Both the position numbers and the translations under genes were made by a program. Positions 36,396 to 45,913 of a stretch of 64,000 nt of DNA are shown here, piece by piece (position 1 is the first letter of the stretch; each line of letters opens with the position of its first letter). The notes beneath the pieces were generated by a model. The model was not told the origin of the DNA. It saw only the letters and a list, made by a program, of their open reading frames with translations, and searched no databases. The stretch spans positions 105,041-169,040 of the forward strand of contig NZ_PVNK01000005.1 of the NCBI RefSeq assembly GCF_002994615.1. The letters are read 5' to 3'. Source of the DNA: Enhygromyxa salina (lineage in GTDB: Bacteria > Myxococcota_A > Polyangia > Nannocystales > Nannocystaceae).

Positions 36396-37058
36396 TCACC
36401 ACGGCAGGCGCGAGCCGTCCTGGTGCCAGAACCCGCCGCTGGTCTCGAGCGTGAGCGCGTCGATGCGGGCGATCAAGCCCCGGGCCGACTCCTGGGCCGT
36501 GATGTGCCCGGTCCCGCCGGTCATCTCGGTCTGGACCCAGCCCGGGTGAAGCAGCGCCACCGCGACCCCCTCGGGTCGCAGGTCATGAGCCAGCGAGACC
36601 CCGGCCATGTTCACCGCGGCCTTGGACATCCGGTAGCCGTAGCTGCCGCCCGAGCTGTTGTCGGCGAGCGAGCCCATCCGACTGGTCACGATCGCGATCT
36701 TCGAGCCCGAGCCGAGGCGAGCGCGCAGACTCGAGACGACCCGCAGCGGCCCCATGGCGTTGACCTCGAACTGCCTGCGAATCGCGTCGAAGTCGAGGGC
36801 GTCGAGGGTCGAGGGCTGGAGGATGCCCGCGTTGTTGATCAGCACGTCGATCGACAGGTCGCCGAGGCGGCGATCGAGCTCCGCGAGGCTCTCGCCGTCG
36901 GTCACGTCGATCCCAGCTTCGACGCGCACGCCGAGCTCGTCGAGGGCCGAATTCGATCGCCGACAGGTCGCGATGACCTCGTCTGTGCGCGCGCTCAGTT
37001 GCCGCGCGAGCTCGAGACCGATCCCGCGGCTGGCTCCGGTGATGAGGATGGTGGCCAT
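36396..37058 (-). CDS. Short-chain dehydrogenase of the C-factor (CsgA)-like group
   Basis: 220 residues, short for an SDR. TGASRGIG (7-14), NNAG (75-78), Ser126 and Y142/K146 (YGYRMSKAAVNMA) are all present. The overall shape (STLDALDFDAIRRQFEVNAMGPLRV, and MGSLADNSSGGSYGYRMSK) is like the C-factor/CsgA group of myxobacteria and the YwfD/YciK-type reductases. The substrate is unknown. The ATG at 37058 is preferred since motif spacing is normal. The gene is divergent from the methyltransferase gene with a 29-bp gap. Confidence 0.92.
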   Translation of the reverse strand: MATILITGASRGIGLELARQLSARTDEVIATCRRSNSALDELGVRVEAGIDVTDGESLAELDRRLGDLSIDVLINNAGILQPSTLDALDFDAIRRQFEVNAMGPLRVVSSLRARLGSGSKIAIVTSRMGSLADNSSGGSYGYRMSKAAVNMAGVSLAHDLRPEGVAVALLHPGWVQTEMTGGTGHITAQESARGLIARIDALTLETSGGFWHQDGSRLPW

Positions 37059-37087
37059 GGCCACGGAGGGTACACTCGCGACCCCCG

Positions 37088-38695
37088 ATGCCGGACTCCT
37101 ACGACAGCGTCCCCTACACGAGCTTCGCCTACGGCTACACACACCCCGACGCGCTGGGTGTGCTCGGGCGGCTGTTCGGCCTCGCGCCCGCGCCGCCGAC
37201 CGCCTGTCGGGTGCTCGAGCTCGGCTGCGCGACCGGCGGCAACCTGATCCCGATGGCCGAGCTCCTGCCCGACAGCGAGTTCGTCGGCATCGATCGATCG
37301 CGGGTCCAGGTCGATCGCGGGCGCGCGCTGATCGGCGAGCTCGGCCTGACCAACGTCCGGCTCGAGCACGGCGACATCCTCCGCGTCGACCCCCAGACGA
37401 TCGGCAGCTTCGACTACGTGGTCTGCCACGGCGTGCTCAGCTGGGTCCCGCGCCAGGTCCAAGATCGCCTGCTCGGGTTGACCGCCGCGGTCCTGCGCCC
37501 GCGCGGGCTCGCCTTCATCAGCTACAACGTCTACCCGGGCTGGCACATGCGCGAGGTCGTCCGCGACATGATGCTCTTTCACCTGCGCCGCTTCGAGGGC
37601 CCGCAAAAGCAGCTCGAGCAGGCCCGGGGGCTCGTCGACTTCGTGGCCAGCTCGGTCAAGCAGCGCGCGGCCGAGGACGATCCCTACGCGCTGCTCTTGG
37701 CCAAGGAGCTCGACACGATCAAGGGCATGTCGGACGCCTACCTGTTTCACGAGCACCTCGAGCGCGACAACTCGCCGCTGTACTTTCACGAGTTCATCGA
37801 CCGCCTCCGCGGGGTCCCGCTGCGCTACGTCTGCGACACGGATCTGCACCTCATGGTCGCGCGCGACATGCCCGACGAGGTCCGCGAGACCCTCGCCCGG
37901 GTCGCCGATGATCAGGTCAGCATGGAGCAGTACCTCGACTTCGTGCGCAACCGGCAATTCCGCACGAGCGTGCTGTGTCGGACCGAGGCCGCGCCGGTCC
38001 GGCGGATCGAGCCCGGGCGGGTCGAGTCGCTGCGCTTCACCTTGCCCGGCGGGCCAACGAGCACGCCGGCCTCGCTCGAGCCCGGCGTCGAGCTTGGGTT
38101 TTTGAGCGCCTCGGGGGCGCGGATCAGCTCCCCCGAGCCGCTGACCAAGGCCGCGCTGATCGAGCTCGGCGAGCGCTGGCCGGCGACGCTCGACTTCGAC
38201 ACCCTGCTCGAGGCCGCGGCCGCCCGCGTGCGCGAGGCCGGCGTCGCGCCCAACGGCGACGGCGGCGACAACGGCGAGCCCGAGCCCGAGCCCGACCGCG
38301 AGCGCCTCGCCGCCGACCTCATCGAGTGTCTGCTGCGCAAGGCCGTGCTCGCGCGGGTCTGGGAGCCGCCGCTCGCGACCGAGCTCGGCGACAAGCCCCG
38401 AGTCAGCGCGTTCAACCGGATCGCCGCCGATCGCGAGGGCTGGGTCGCGACGCTGCACCACAACCGCAGCAAGCTCGCCGCCCCGCTCCAGCGCCTCGTC
38501 CCGCTCCTCGATGGGACCCGCGACCGCGCCCAGCTGATCGCCGAGGTCACGGCCCTGGTCAACACCAAGCAGATGAGCATTCGAACCCAGGACGGCGCGC
38601 CGATCGAAGACGGGCCCGAGCTCGAGGCCGCGTGCGCCGAGTTTCTCGACGAGCAGCTCGCCAAGCTGCTCGATCTCCCCGTCTTGCTCAGCTGA
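37088..38695 (+). CDS. SAM-dependent methyltransferase with regulatory domain (PKMT-like)
   Basis: 535 residues. The class I methyltransferase core (40-190) has VLELGCATGGNL, EFVGIDRSRVQVDRG, VCHGVLSWVP and LAFISYNVYPGWHMREVVRDMM. The middle (about 210-310; SDAYLFHEHLERDNSPLYFHEFID) matches the methyltransferase regulatory domain. The C-terminal 200 residues fit the winged-helix end of protein lysine methyltransferases such as rickettsial PKMT. It probably methylates a protein, perhaps a surface protein, but the target is not visible from context. Confidence 0.9.
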   Translation: MPDSYDSVPYTSFAYGYTHPDALGVLGRLFGLAPAPPTACRVLELGCATGGNLIPMAELLPDSEFVGIDRSRVQVDRGRALIGELGLTNVRLEHGDILRVDPQTIGSFDYVVCHGVLSWVPRQVQDRLLGLTAAVLRPRGLAFISYNVYPGWHMREVVRDMMLFHLRRFEGPQKQLEQARGLVDFVASSVKQRAAEDDPYALLLAKELDTIKGMSDAYLFHEHLERDNSPLYFHEFIDRLRGVPLRYVCDTDLHLMVARDMPDEVRETLARVADDQVSMEQYLDFVRNRQFRTSVLCRTEAAPVRRIEPGRVESLRFTLPGGPTSTPASLEPGVELGFLSASGARISSPEPLTKAALIELGERWPATLDFDTLLEAAAARVREAGVAPNGDGGDNGEPEPEPDRERLAADLIECLLRKAVLARVWEPPLATELGDKPRVSAFNRIAADREGWVATLHHNRSKLAAPLQRLVPLLDGTRDRAQLIAEVTALVNTKQMSIRTQDGAPIEDGPELEAACAEFLDEQLAKLLDLPVLLS

Positions 38696-38735
38696 GCGCG
38701 GCCCGATCGAGGCGCCGACGGAGCCCGCGCCAACC

Positions 38736-39020
38736 TCACGATGGCTCGGCGCCCTCGATCTTCGCCCCGTCCGGACCGAAGGCCTGGATCGGATACTCAC
38801 TCTCCCGGTCTGCATCGAAGACAATGACAGCACACCGTGGGTCACCCTCTTGGTTCACGGCGACGAGCCGCGCGCCGGGGTCCGACGCGGGCGGGGGTAC
38901 TGGCACCGCGCCGATGTGTCGGAGCAGCTCGTGGAGCGCGCGCTTGTTGTGTGAACAAAAGTCATGAAGCGCCGCGACCGCTTCGTCGAAGGTCTTGGGG
39001 CTCCACGTGAAGGTCGCCAT
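38736..39020 (-). CDS. Small unassigned protein
   Basis: 94 residues, soluble, beginning MATFTWSPKTFDEAVAALHDF. No signal peptide or motif is recognised. The second half (GARLVAVNQEGDPRCAVIVFDADRE) looks like a small beta sheet. Codon use is less biased than the neighbours at several positions (for example Ile ATA/ATC and Asn AAC mix), but the frame is plausible. It lies between the convergent PKMT-like gene and a co-directional lipoprotein. Confidence 0.55.
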   Translation of the reverse strand: MATFTWSPKTFDEAVAALHDFCSHNKRALHELLRHIGAVPVPPPASDPGARLVAVNQEGDPRCAVIVFDADRESEYPIQAFGPDGAKIEGAEPS

Positions 39021-39059
39021 CGACGGAGCATACACGAGCCCCCGGGCCCGGCCTCGCGC

Positions 39060-40409
39060 CTACTGGGGGAAGACCACGGCGTTGAGCCCACCGCCGGTCA
39101 TGTCTGAGTAGGTGTAGTGATTGCCCGGGATCGCGAGGAGCTCCTTGTCGTAGCTCTCGGGGTCGATCTTCCAGGCCCAGCCGTCCTGGTCGACCATCCA
39201 CACGAAGCCCTCGGCGTCGATGCTGACGCCGACCGGGGTCGAGCACTGATCGTCGAACTCGGGCGGCGTATGGATCCGGATGAGCTGCTTGGTCTGGCGG
39301 TCGACCTGCGCGAGCCCGCACGGGGCGTTCATGGCGATCCAGGCGTTGCCGAGGCGATCGCTTGCGACCCCCCGGTTGCAGCCCTCGGTCCCGGGGATCG
39401 TGGTGAAGGTGTCGGTCTCGGGCTCGAGCACGGTCACCGGGCCGCCGCAGCCGGCGAACCATACCTTGCCCTCGGGGTCGACGGTCATGCCGTAGGCCTG
39501 GGTCTGCTCGGGCACGACCCAGCGTTCGACGCTCAGCTCCTTGGTGTCGAGGCGAAACGCGTCGCCGCGCAGGGCCGTGAACCACACGCCGCCGTGACCG
39601 TCGTAGGCGGCGCCATAGGGCGGGTAGTCGGCCCAGCCCCGATCCCAGTCTTGGATGTCGACGACCTCTTCGATCGCGCCGTCGCTGGGGTTGAGCCGCG
39701 CCATGTGGACCTCGTTGGCGAGGCTGCCGTGCCAGCCGACCCAGATCTTGGGGTTTGAGTAGGCGCAGGTGTTGGGGTCGAGATCGCCCGGATCAAAGGT
39801 CATCCCGCGCGGCCCCGACTCGATCCCCGGCCCGACGTCTGGGAGCGCGGTCGACCACAGCACGCACTCGTCGTCGCCCCAGTCGAGCAGGTCGTCGGGG
39901 CCCTGCGAGGTGGTGATCGTGTCGTCGACGTTCTCGTCGATGCAGTCGCCCGGGTGCGCGGCGACCAGCGTGACGCTGCCCGACGCGCGGTTGCCAACGA
40001 GGGCGAAGCGACCGTCGAGGCTCACGGTCGTGCGCGAGGGGCTGTGCTCGACGTTGGCGGGGCCCGTGCGATAGCGGGCGAGCTCGGTCACCGACTGGGT
40101 GTCGATCTTCGACACGCTGCCCTGATCGGTGTTTGCGACCCACAGGTAGCTGAAGTCGACCGCGGAGCCACCGCTTGCGCAGGGATCACCGTCGCCGCCC
40201 CCGTCGTCGTTGGGGCTCTCGTCCCCGCCCGTCTCCGCGCCGTCGCCCGCGCTCGCGCTCGCGCTGCTGCCCTGACCCGAGGTGTTCAGCGCTCCCGCGG
40301 TCTGCGACCCGCCCGCGTGGGGGAGCTCGAGTTCGGGCTCACCACACGCCGTCACCAACACGCAGGAGAGACCGAGGACCACCAACGTGATCCGACCATC
40401 GAGGTCCAT
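39060..40409 (-). CDS. Beta-propeller lipoprotein (Vgb/NHL-like)
   Basis: 449 residues. Signal peptide and lipobox VTAC (Cys22) are followed by a Gly/Ser/Asp-rich linker (to about 80). Repeated blade motifs of the virginiamycin-lyase/NHL type follow: YLWVANTDQGSVSKIDTQS, GRFALVGNRASGSVTLV, GGVWFTALRGDAFRLDTKE, GKVWFAGCGGPVTVLEPET, GNAWIAMNAPCGLAQVDRQ and GFVWMVDQDGWAWKIDPES. Similar proteins bind ligands on the cell surface; the lyase active site is not evident. The ATG at 40409 gives a normal signal peptide. Confidence 0.88.
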   Translation of the reverse strand: MDLDGRITLVVLGLSCVLVTACGEPELELPHAGGSQTAGALNTSGQGSSASASAGDGAETGGDESPNDDGGGDGDPCASGGSAVDFSYLWVANTDQGSVSKIDTQSVTELARYRTGPANVEHSPSRTTVSLDGRFALVGNRASGSVTLVAAHPGDCIDENVDDTITTSQGPDDLLDWGDDECVLWSTALPDVGPGIESGPRGMTFDPGDLDPNTCAYSNPKIWVGWHGSLANEVHMARLNPSDGAIEEVVDIQDWDRGWADYPPYGAAYDGHGGVWFTALRGDAFRLDTKELSVERWVVPEQTQAYGMTVDPEGKVWFAGCGGPVTVLEPETDTFTTIPGTEGCNRGVASDRLGNAWIAMNAPCGLAQVDRQTKQLIRIHTPPEFDDQCSTPVGVSIDAEGFVWMVDQDGWAWKIDPESYDKELLAIPGNHYTYSDMTGGGLNAVVFPQ

Positions 40410-40528
40410 ACAAAGCAGGATACCCGAGGCGAGGGCCGACGCCACGCTCGATCTTTCAACCAACGCCGACGAAGATCGTCACTCGCCACCGCAATTTGCG
40501 TCACTCACCTTCCTCGAAGATGAGCTCC

Positions 40529-43180
40529 TTAGTTTTGAGCCAACCACGCTTGCACCGCAGCTAGCTCGCGAGCCGACTTTGGACCGAGGGCGGCATAGGC
40601 GGCCCGCGCGAGCTCGGCGAGCTCGCGCGCCCGCGCGCGGTCTCGCCGAGACGCGCCCGCCACGACCCGGGCCAGGGCGAAGCGAGTCTTGGCCAGGTTG
40701 GACGCGTCGCCCTCGCTGGCCCCGGTGGCGTAGATCGCCAGCGCGCGCTCGAGCGAGGCCCGGGCCTCGGCCTCGTCGCCGCGCGCGAGCAGCACGAGCC
40801 CGCGATCGGTCAGGGCGTCCGCGACCGAGGGGTGCCTCGACCCGAGCGAGCGCTCGTAGATCGCCAGCGCGCGCTCGTCATGGGCGAGGGCCTGGTCGAG
40901 CTCGCCCTCGCGCTCGGCCAGGCGAGCGAGGCTCGCGAGGGTGTCGGCGACCAGGGTGTGCTCGGGACCGAGCGCCTGCTCGCGGATCGCCAGCGCCCGC
41001 GTGTGGTAGTCGCGCGCGTCCTCGTAGCGACCCTGCTCGAGCGCGACGCGGCCGAGGTGGTTGAGCGAGTAGGAGGTCTGGGGGTGGGCCGGGCCGAGGG
41101 CCTGGGTCCAGATCGCCAGCGCGCGCTCGTGGTACCCGCGGGCCCGCTCGAAGTCGCCCTCGGCGTGGGCGAGGACGCCGAGGTTGTTGAGCGATCCGGC
41201 GACCTTGGGGTGGTCGGCGCCGAAGGCTCGCTCGCGGATCGTCAGGGCCTGCTCCCACTGCTCGCGGGCGCCGGGGTAGTCGCCCTCGCCGTAGGCGACG
41301 GCCCCGAGGTTGTTGAGGAACAGCGCCTCGGCCTCGTCGGTCCCGGCCGCGCGCGCGAGCGGCTTGGCGTGGATCGCCCAGCGCCGGCCGTCTTCGTGCC
41401 GCGCGAGCCGATAGCCGACGACGAACACCAGCGAGGCCGAGGCCTCGGCCGCCTCGGCGGTCATCCGCAGCCCGCCCGCGAGCTCGTAGGCCTCGACCAG
41501 CGCGGCCTCGGACGCCTCGAAGTCCCCGGCCCGGCGCTGGAGGATGCCCTCGCGCAGGCGCGCGCGGGCCAGGAGTCGATCGTGCTCGAGCGTGATCGCG
41601 GCGCGGGTCACCGCGGCCGTCAGCGCGAGGCCGTCGCGGTAGTTGCCGGCCTTCTCGAGCGCCTCGGCCTCGGCGAGCTGCTGCTCGAGCGCGGCGACCC
41701 GCGCGACGAGGTGCGCGTCCTCGGGCGGCGGCGCGTCGATCGCGAGGGCCGCGACGTCGGTGCAGCGCTCGAGTCGAGGCAGGTCGGCGACCATCTCGAC
41801 CGCGCGCGCGACCGTGGTCGCGTCGGCCGCGGCGAGCACGTCGATCGTCGCGCGGAGGTGCGAGAGCCGCTGGTCGAGGCAGGCCACGCGCAGGCGCAGC
41901 TCCTCGCTCGACTGCTGGGCGCGGCGCCGGGCCTCGCAGACCTCGGCCCGCGCCGCCTGCCACCGCTGGGCGTAGTCGTCGAGGCCGCGCTCGGCTCGCT
42001 GCCACGCGTCCGCGGCGTAGCTGAGCTCGCTGCGCTCGAAGCGGGCCCCGAGCTCGGCCCGGCGCGCGTCGTTCCAGACCGCGCCGAGCTCCGCGTCGAC
42101 GCCCTCGCACATCCGCGCGTCCTCGACCGCGACCGCTGCCGCCCAGACGCCGCCGATCAGCGCAGCGCTCAGCCCGACCGCCGCCCACACGCGCCGACGC
42201 CGACGCTTTGGGCCCTCGGCCAGGGTGTCGAGCAGGTCCTGCATCGACGGCCAGCGGGCGTAGGCCTGGTCCGAGAGCCCGCGCAAGATCACCGCGCGCA
42301 GCCACGCCGGGACCCCCGAGCCGCGCGGGGCCGGGCTGATCCGACCCTCGCGGACCGCCCGGATCAGCTCGGCGAGGGTCCGCCCCGGGAAGGGTCGCTC
42401 CTCGTAGAGCGCCTCGTAGAGCGTCACACAAAACGCGAACTGATCGCTGCGGGCGTCCGCGGACTGGCCCTCGAACAGCTCCCGGGCCATGTAGCCCGGC
42501 GTGCCCATGACCGTCCCGGTCTGGGTCAGCGCGCCGTCCTTGGCCTGCATCTCGCTGAGGACCTCGAGCTCGGGGCTCGAGCTCGCGGGCGCGACACCTT
42601 GGTCGTGGATCTCGGCCCGAGCGAGGCCGAAGTCCATGACCCGCACGCGACCGTCGCCGTGGATCATCACGTTGTCGGGCTTGAAGTCGCGGTGGACGAG
42701 TCCGGCCCCGTGAGCGGCCGCGAGCCCGCGCCCGGCTTCGGACGTGACCCGCAGCAGCTCCCGCCACGAGCGCGGCTCCGAGTCCACCCAGTCGCGCAGG
42801 GTCTGGCCCTCGACGAACTCCATGGCCAAGAACAGCTGGCCCGCGTGGACGCCGACGTCGTAGACCCCGACGACGTTGCGATGGTTGAGCTTGGCCAGGG
42901 CCTGGGCCTCACGCTGGAGCCGGGCCCGGGCCGGAGCCTGGTCATGCTTGCGCGCCTTGAGCAGCTTGATCGCGACCTTGCGATCGAGCTCGGGATCGTG
43001 GGCCGCAAAGACCACGCCCATGGTCCCCTCGCCGAGCTTGTCCAACACGACGTAGCGACCGATGTGGGCGCCTTGCTCGACGAGCGGAGCGGTGACCGGC
43101 GCGCGGGCGTCGGGCGCGGGTTTCCCCTTCAACCCCACCGAGGTGGAGTCGCTCAGGGTCTCCCGCCGCTCGTCCGACAT
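40529..43180 (-). CDS. Hanks-type Ser/Thr protein kinase with TM segment and TPR tail
   Basis: 883 residues. The kinase domain (42-310) has KLGEGTMGVVFAAHD, Lys72 (VAIKLLKA), [13 protein letters not shown] and VMDFGLARA. In the activation segment the usual APE reads ARE (GTPGYMARELFEG). One TM segment (VWAAVGLSAALIGGVWAAAV) lies near 345. The C-terminal half has about eight TPR units (for example LGEDHPKVAGSLNNLGVLAHAEGDFERARGYHERAL-type repeats). The layout is typical for myxobacterial kinases in which the TPR part binds partners. The ATG at 43180 is at the expected place. Confidence 0.93.
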   Translation of the reverse strand: MSDERRETLSDSTSVGLKGKPAPDARAPVTAPLVEQGAHIGRYVVLDKLGEGTMGVVFAAHDPELDRKVAIKLLKARKHDQAPARARLQREAQALAKLNHRNVVGVYDVGVHAGQLFLAMEFVEGQTLRDWVDSEPRSWRELLRVTSEAGRGLAAAHGAGLVHRDFKPDNVMIHGDGRVRVMDFGLARAEIHDQGVAPASSSPELEVLSEMQAKDGALTQTGTVMGTPGYMARELFEGQSADARSDQFAFCVTLYEALYEERPFPGRTLAELIRAVREGRISPAPRGSGVPAWLRAVILRGLSDQAYARWPSMQDLLDTLAEGPKRRRRRVWAAVGLSAALIGGVWAAAVAVEDARMCEGVDAELGAVWNDARRAELGARFERSELSYAADAWQRAERGLDDYAQRWQAARAEVCEARRRAQQSSEELRLRVACLDQRLSHLRATIDVLAAADATTVARAVEMVADLPRLERCTDVAALAIDAPPPEDAHLVARVAALEQQLAEAEALEKAGNYRDGLALTAAVTRAAITLEHDRLLARARLREGILQRRAGDFEASEAALVEAYELAGGLRMTAEAAEASASLVFVVGYRLARHEDGRRWAIHAKPLARAAGTDEAEALFLNNLGAVAYGEGDYPGAREQWEQALTIRERAFGADHPKVAGSLNNLGVLAHAEGDFERARGYHERALAIWTQALGPAHPQTSYSLNHLGRVALEQGRYEDARDYHTRALAIREQALGPEHTLVADTLASLARLAEREGELDQALAHDERALAIYERSLGSRHPSVADALTDRGLVLLARGDEAEARASLERALAIYATGASEGDASNLAKTRFALARVVAGASRRDRARARELAELARAAYAALGPKSARELAAVQAWLAQN

Positions 43181-43326
43181 GCGTCGAAGATACTATCCGC
43201 CCCGGCGAGCTCGCGGGGATATCGCTAGCCCCGGGGGGCCAAAGCCAAGCCCACCACCAAACACCTCGAGATCTGCGACGCGAGCTGCCCCGCGCGCGGC
43301 GCTGTGACGCCAGCCAAACCAGGCCG

Positions 43327-44559
43327 CTACCAGCTCAGCTCGACCGCCGCGAGTCGTCGCGCGGTCAGGCTCGGCACGTACGAGAGGGTCTGACCCGGGA
43401 CCAGGCGCAGGGTCTCGAAGCGCTCGGCGATGACCTCGAGCGCGACCCGCCCCTCGAGCCGAGCGAGCGGCGCCCCGACGCAAAAGTGCGGGCCCTGCCC
43501 GAAGGCGAGGTGAGGCGTCGGGCGGCCGAGCTCGAAGCGCAGCGGATCGGAGAAGCGGTCGCCGTCGTGGTTGGCCGAGATGTAGGCGATCTGAACGAGC
43601 TGCCCCGCGCGGATCGTGACGCCGCCGATCTCGACGTCCTCCTTGGCCGTCCGGTACATCGAGTGGATCGGCGACGCGCTGCGCAGGACCTCTTCGATGA
43701 GCTTCGGCGCGATCGAGGTGTCGGCCTTCAGCGCCGCGAACAGCTCGGGATCTCGGCCCAGCTCCACGCCCGCGGCGGCGAGCATGCCGGCGGTCGTCTC
43801 GTAGCCAGCGAACACGATCTGGTTGAGCATGTTGACGAGCTCGGCCGGGCTCAGCGCGGGGTCCTCGTCGGCGCCCTGGACGATCACCGAGAGCGCGTCG
43901 TCGCGGGGATCGCTGCGCCGCAGATCGGCGGCCTCGGTGAGGTAGCGCTGGAAGGCCACGAACTCGCGGGTGTGGCCGACCAGCTCCTCCAGCGAGCCGG
44001 CGCCGGCGAAGAAGGCCCCCGTCTCGATGGTCCAGTTGTTGACCCGCGCGAGGTCCTCGCGCGGAAGCCCGAGCAGATCGACGATGAAGCTGCCGGGCAG
44101 CGGCACGGCGAACTGGCCGACGAACTCGACGTGGCCCGCGTCGATGAACTGGTCGACGAGCTTGTTGGCGAGCTCGCGCAGCGCGGGCTCGAAGCCCTTG
44201 ATGCGGCGCAGCGACAGGGCCTCGCTGGCCAGCGCACGGACCCGCGTGTGCAGGGGAGGATCGCTGTCGACGAGGCACGCCGTCTGCAAGAAGCCGCCCG
44301 CGAGGACCTCGAGAACCTCCGGCGCAGGTCTGAACGACACCGGCGAGATCGAGTTGCGCGACGAGAAGCGATCGGCGTCGCGGGCGATGGCGCGGACATC
44401 GTCGTAGCGGGTCACGACCCAGAGGTTGAGCTTCTCGCTCCAATAAATCGGCTCCTCGGCGCGCGCTCGCGCATACAGCGGGCGCGGATCGTCGAGCATT
44501 GGTGAGACGCAGGGATCGTGCAGGCGTCCACAGCGTGGGGCTTCACCGGAGTCATCCAT
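43327..44559 (-). CDS. Cytochrome P450
   Basis: 410 residues, normal for a soluble bacterial P450. The I-helix motif FAGYETTAGM, the ExxR motif EEVLR, PIHSMYRTAKEDVEIGG and the heme-binding loop FGQGPHFCVGAPLARLE with the Cys ligand are all present. It should hydroxylate or epoxidise a small organic substrate using a separate ferredoxin; no redox partner is adjacent. The start is uncertain: ATG 44559 or the ATG 20 codons later (MLDDPRPLYARAR). No biosynthetic genes adjoin it. Confidence 0.95.
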   Translation of the reverse strand: MDDSGEAPRCGRLHDPCVSPMLDDPRPLYARARAEEPIYWSEKLNLWVVTRYDDVRAIARDADRFSSRNSISPVSFRPAPEVLEVLAGGFLQTACLVDSDPPLHTRVRALASEALSLRRIKGFEPALRELANKLVDQFIDAGHVEFVGQFAVPLPGSFIVDLLGLPREDLARVNNWTIETGAFFAGAGSLEELVGHTREFVAFQRYLTEAADLRRSDPRDDALSVIVQGADEDPALSPAELVNMLNQIVFAGYETTAGMLAAAGVELGRDPELFAALKADTSIAPKLIEEVLRSASPIHSMYRTAKEDVEIGGVTIRAGQLVQIAYISANHDGDRFSDPLRFELGRPTPHLAFGQGPHFCVGAPLARLEGRVALEVIAERFETLRLVPGQTLSYVPSLTARRLAAVELSW

Positions 44560-44724
44560 CCCCTTTGTTCTGCCATGGTGGACGATCACGGCGCCAGGAT
44601 GAGGCCCTGGCACGCTCGCAGGATCCTGGCGTCCGCGAGCGCAGCGGAGCTCCACCCGCCGCTCACATCGCCCCTGCTTGCTCGCACCCCCCTCGCCGCG
44701 GGCGTCTTCCGGATATCTCGGGGC

Positions 44725-45525
44725 TCAGCCGCCGAGGGTCCACTTGCGAGTGACCTTCGCGTCACCGCCATCGCTCGGCTGCGGCCAGCCGCCTGTGGGC
44801 ACGGCCTTGCGCACGCAAGTCTGCAGCGCGTCCGAGCCGCCCGTGACCGAGATCCCATTCGTGCGGCCGTTCCACTTGATGTTGAGGCTCAGCTGGAGCG
44901 CGACCGGGCCCTTGGTCCCCGCCTTCGCAGCCTCGGCCCAGCACACCGTGAGCGCCTCGTCGACGGCGGCGAGACGCGAGGAGACTGCGCTGCTCGAGAC
45001 CTTGCCGCTGACCTGCGTGGCCGTGGCCTCGACCTTGGTGCTCGTCGAGGACGGCGTTGGCGTTGGCTCGACTGGGGGCTGATCGGACGGCGGCGTCGAG
45101 TCGGGGTTCGGCGTGGACGCCGGATCGGCCGACGGGGTGCCTTCGGGTGTGCCCGCGATCCCGAACACCTTCTCGGGCTCGGGCGCGGCAGGCTCGACCT
45201 CGGGCGCAGCCGGCTCGGGCTCCTCGACCTCCGGCTCGTCCTCGACGGCCTCGTCCTCGGCCTCGCTGCGGATCCCTGCAAACCACTCGGAGATCGGCTC
45301 GGACCAGTACCACAGCGCCCACCCGCCGCCGCCGAGCAGCGCCGCGAGCACGATCATGATCGCCACGAAGCGACGCCCGCCGCGACCGACCTCGAGCGGC
45401 CGCGGCGGACGCTCGCGCTCGATCAGCGAGTCCGACGCGCCTACAAATTCGTTCGTGAACGACGGTCGGTCACCGCGTCGCTCATGAACGTCTCCGATCT
45501 CCGAGTTGAAGGTTTCCGGGGCCAC
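44725..45525 (-). CDS. Membrane-anchored protein with AgmX/PglI C-terminal domain
   Basis: About 266 residues. A cytoplasmic N-terminal stretch leads to one TM segment (FVAIMIVLAALLGGGGWALW), then an acidic Glu/Pro/Asp/Ser-rich linker. The C-terminal 95 residues (VSSRLAAVDEALTVCWAEAA, LQLSLNIKWNGRTNGISVTGG, LQTCVRKAV) match the AgmX/PglI C-terminal domain, TonB-like in shape. In Myxococcus such proteins belong to the gliding/secretion machinery. The start is GTG 45525; the frame stays open further upstream, but that portion seems to belong to another, broken gene. Confidence 0.82.
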   Translation of the reverse strand: MAPETFNSEIGDVHERRGDRPSFTNEFVGASDSLIERERPPRPLEVGRGGRRFVAIMIVLAALLGGGGWALWYWSEPISEWFAGIRSEAEDEAVEDEPEVEEPEPAAPEVEPAAPEPEKVFGIAGTPEGTPSADPASTPNPDSTPPSDQPPVEPTPTPSSTSTKVEATATQVSGKVSSSAVSSRLAAVDEALTVCWAEAAKAGTKGPVALQLSLNIKWNGRTNGISVTGGSDALQTCVRKAVPTGGWPQPSDGGDAKVTRKWTLGG

Positions 45526-45536
45526 TGCCCACGACC

Positions 45537-45888
45537 TTAGCACTCCCGACTCGTGACGCTCACGGCACCGCGAGCGGCGCGCAGATCGAGGTCCCAGCCC
45601 GACCACACGAACCGTCGCCTCGGCGTTGACGAGCTCGAGCGCCTTGGCCTCGCCCTCGCGCGCGTCGAAAAAGTCGAGGCGCGAGACCTCGCGGCGCTCG
45701 CCGCCGATCGGAGCGCACAGCTCGAGGCAGGTGTTGGTCATGCAGTCCATCAGCTCGATCGGCAGCTGCCCGCCGCCCCCGTCGGTGCGCTCCCCAGCAT
45801 CGAGCGCGCGCTCGAAGGGCTCCGCGCAGACCGGATCGTCGAGGCGCTCCTGGTACAGCGGCGCGCGGCTGCTGCTAACCTACGCCGC
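45537..45888 (-). pseudogene. Remnant of a Cys-containing protein gene with an apparent frameshift
   Basis: Between the AgmX gene and the M16 gene, the minus strand has over 90% G/C at codon position three in one frame from about 45885 to 45620 (segments DDPVCAEPFERALDAGERTD, ELMDCMTNTCLELCAPIGG, REGEAKALELVNAEA). The signal then continues in the +1 frame (RFVWSGWDLDLRAARGAVSV) to a TAA at 45537-45539. No plausible start precedes the block: a TAG lies right upstream at 45889. This suggests a truncated and frameshifted gene, or a sequencing indel. Cys spacing recalls small secreted or lipoprotein modules, but no family is recognised. Confidence 0.45.
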
Positions 45889-45913
45889 AGTGCGAGCCGC
45901 AGCGATCCCCGAG

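Noticed and set aside
40832..43228. A plus-strand open frame of nearly 800 codons opposite the TPR kinase gene
   Set aside because: It is the antisense shadow of a well-supported kinase. High GC content removes stop codons from the complementary frame, and its protein is low-complexity Leu/Gly/Arg/Asp text without motifs.
45626..45913. N-terminal extension of the M16 peptidase
   Set aside because: The extension is Ser/Arg-rich shadow text opposite the minus-strand coding remnant; M16 homology starts at 45914.
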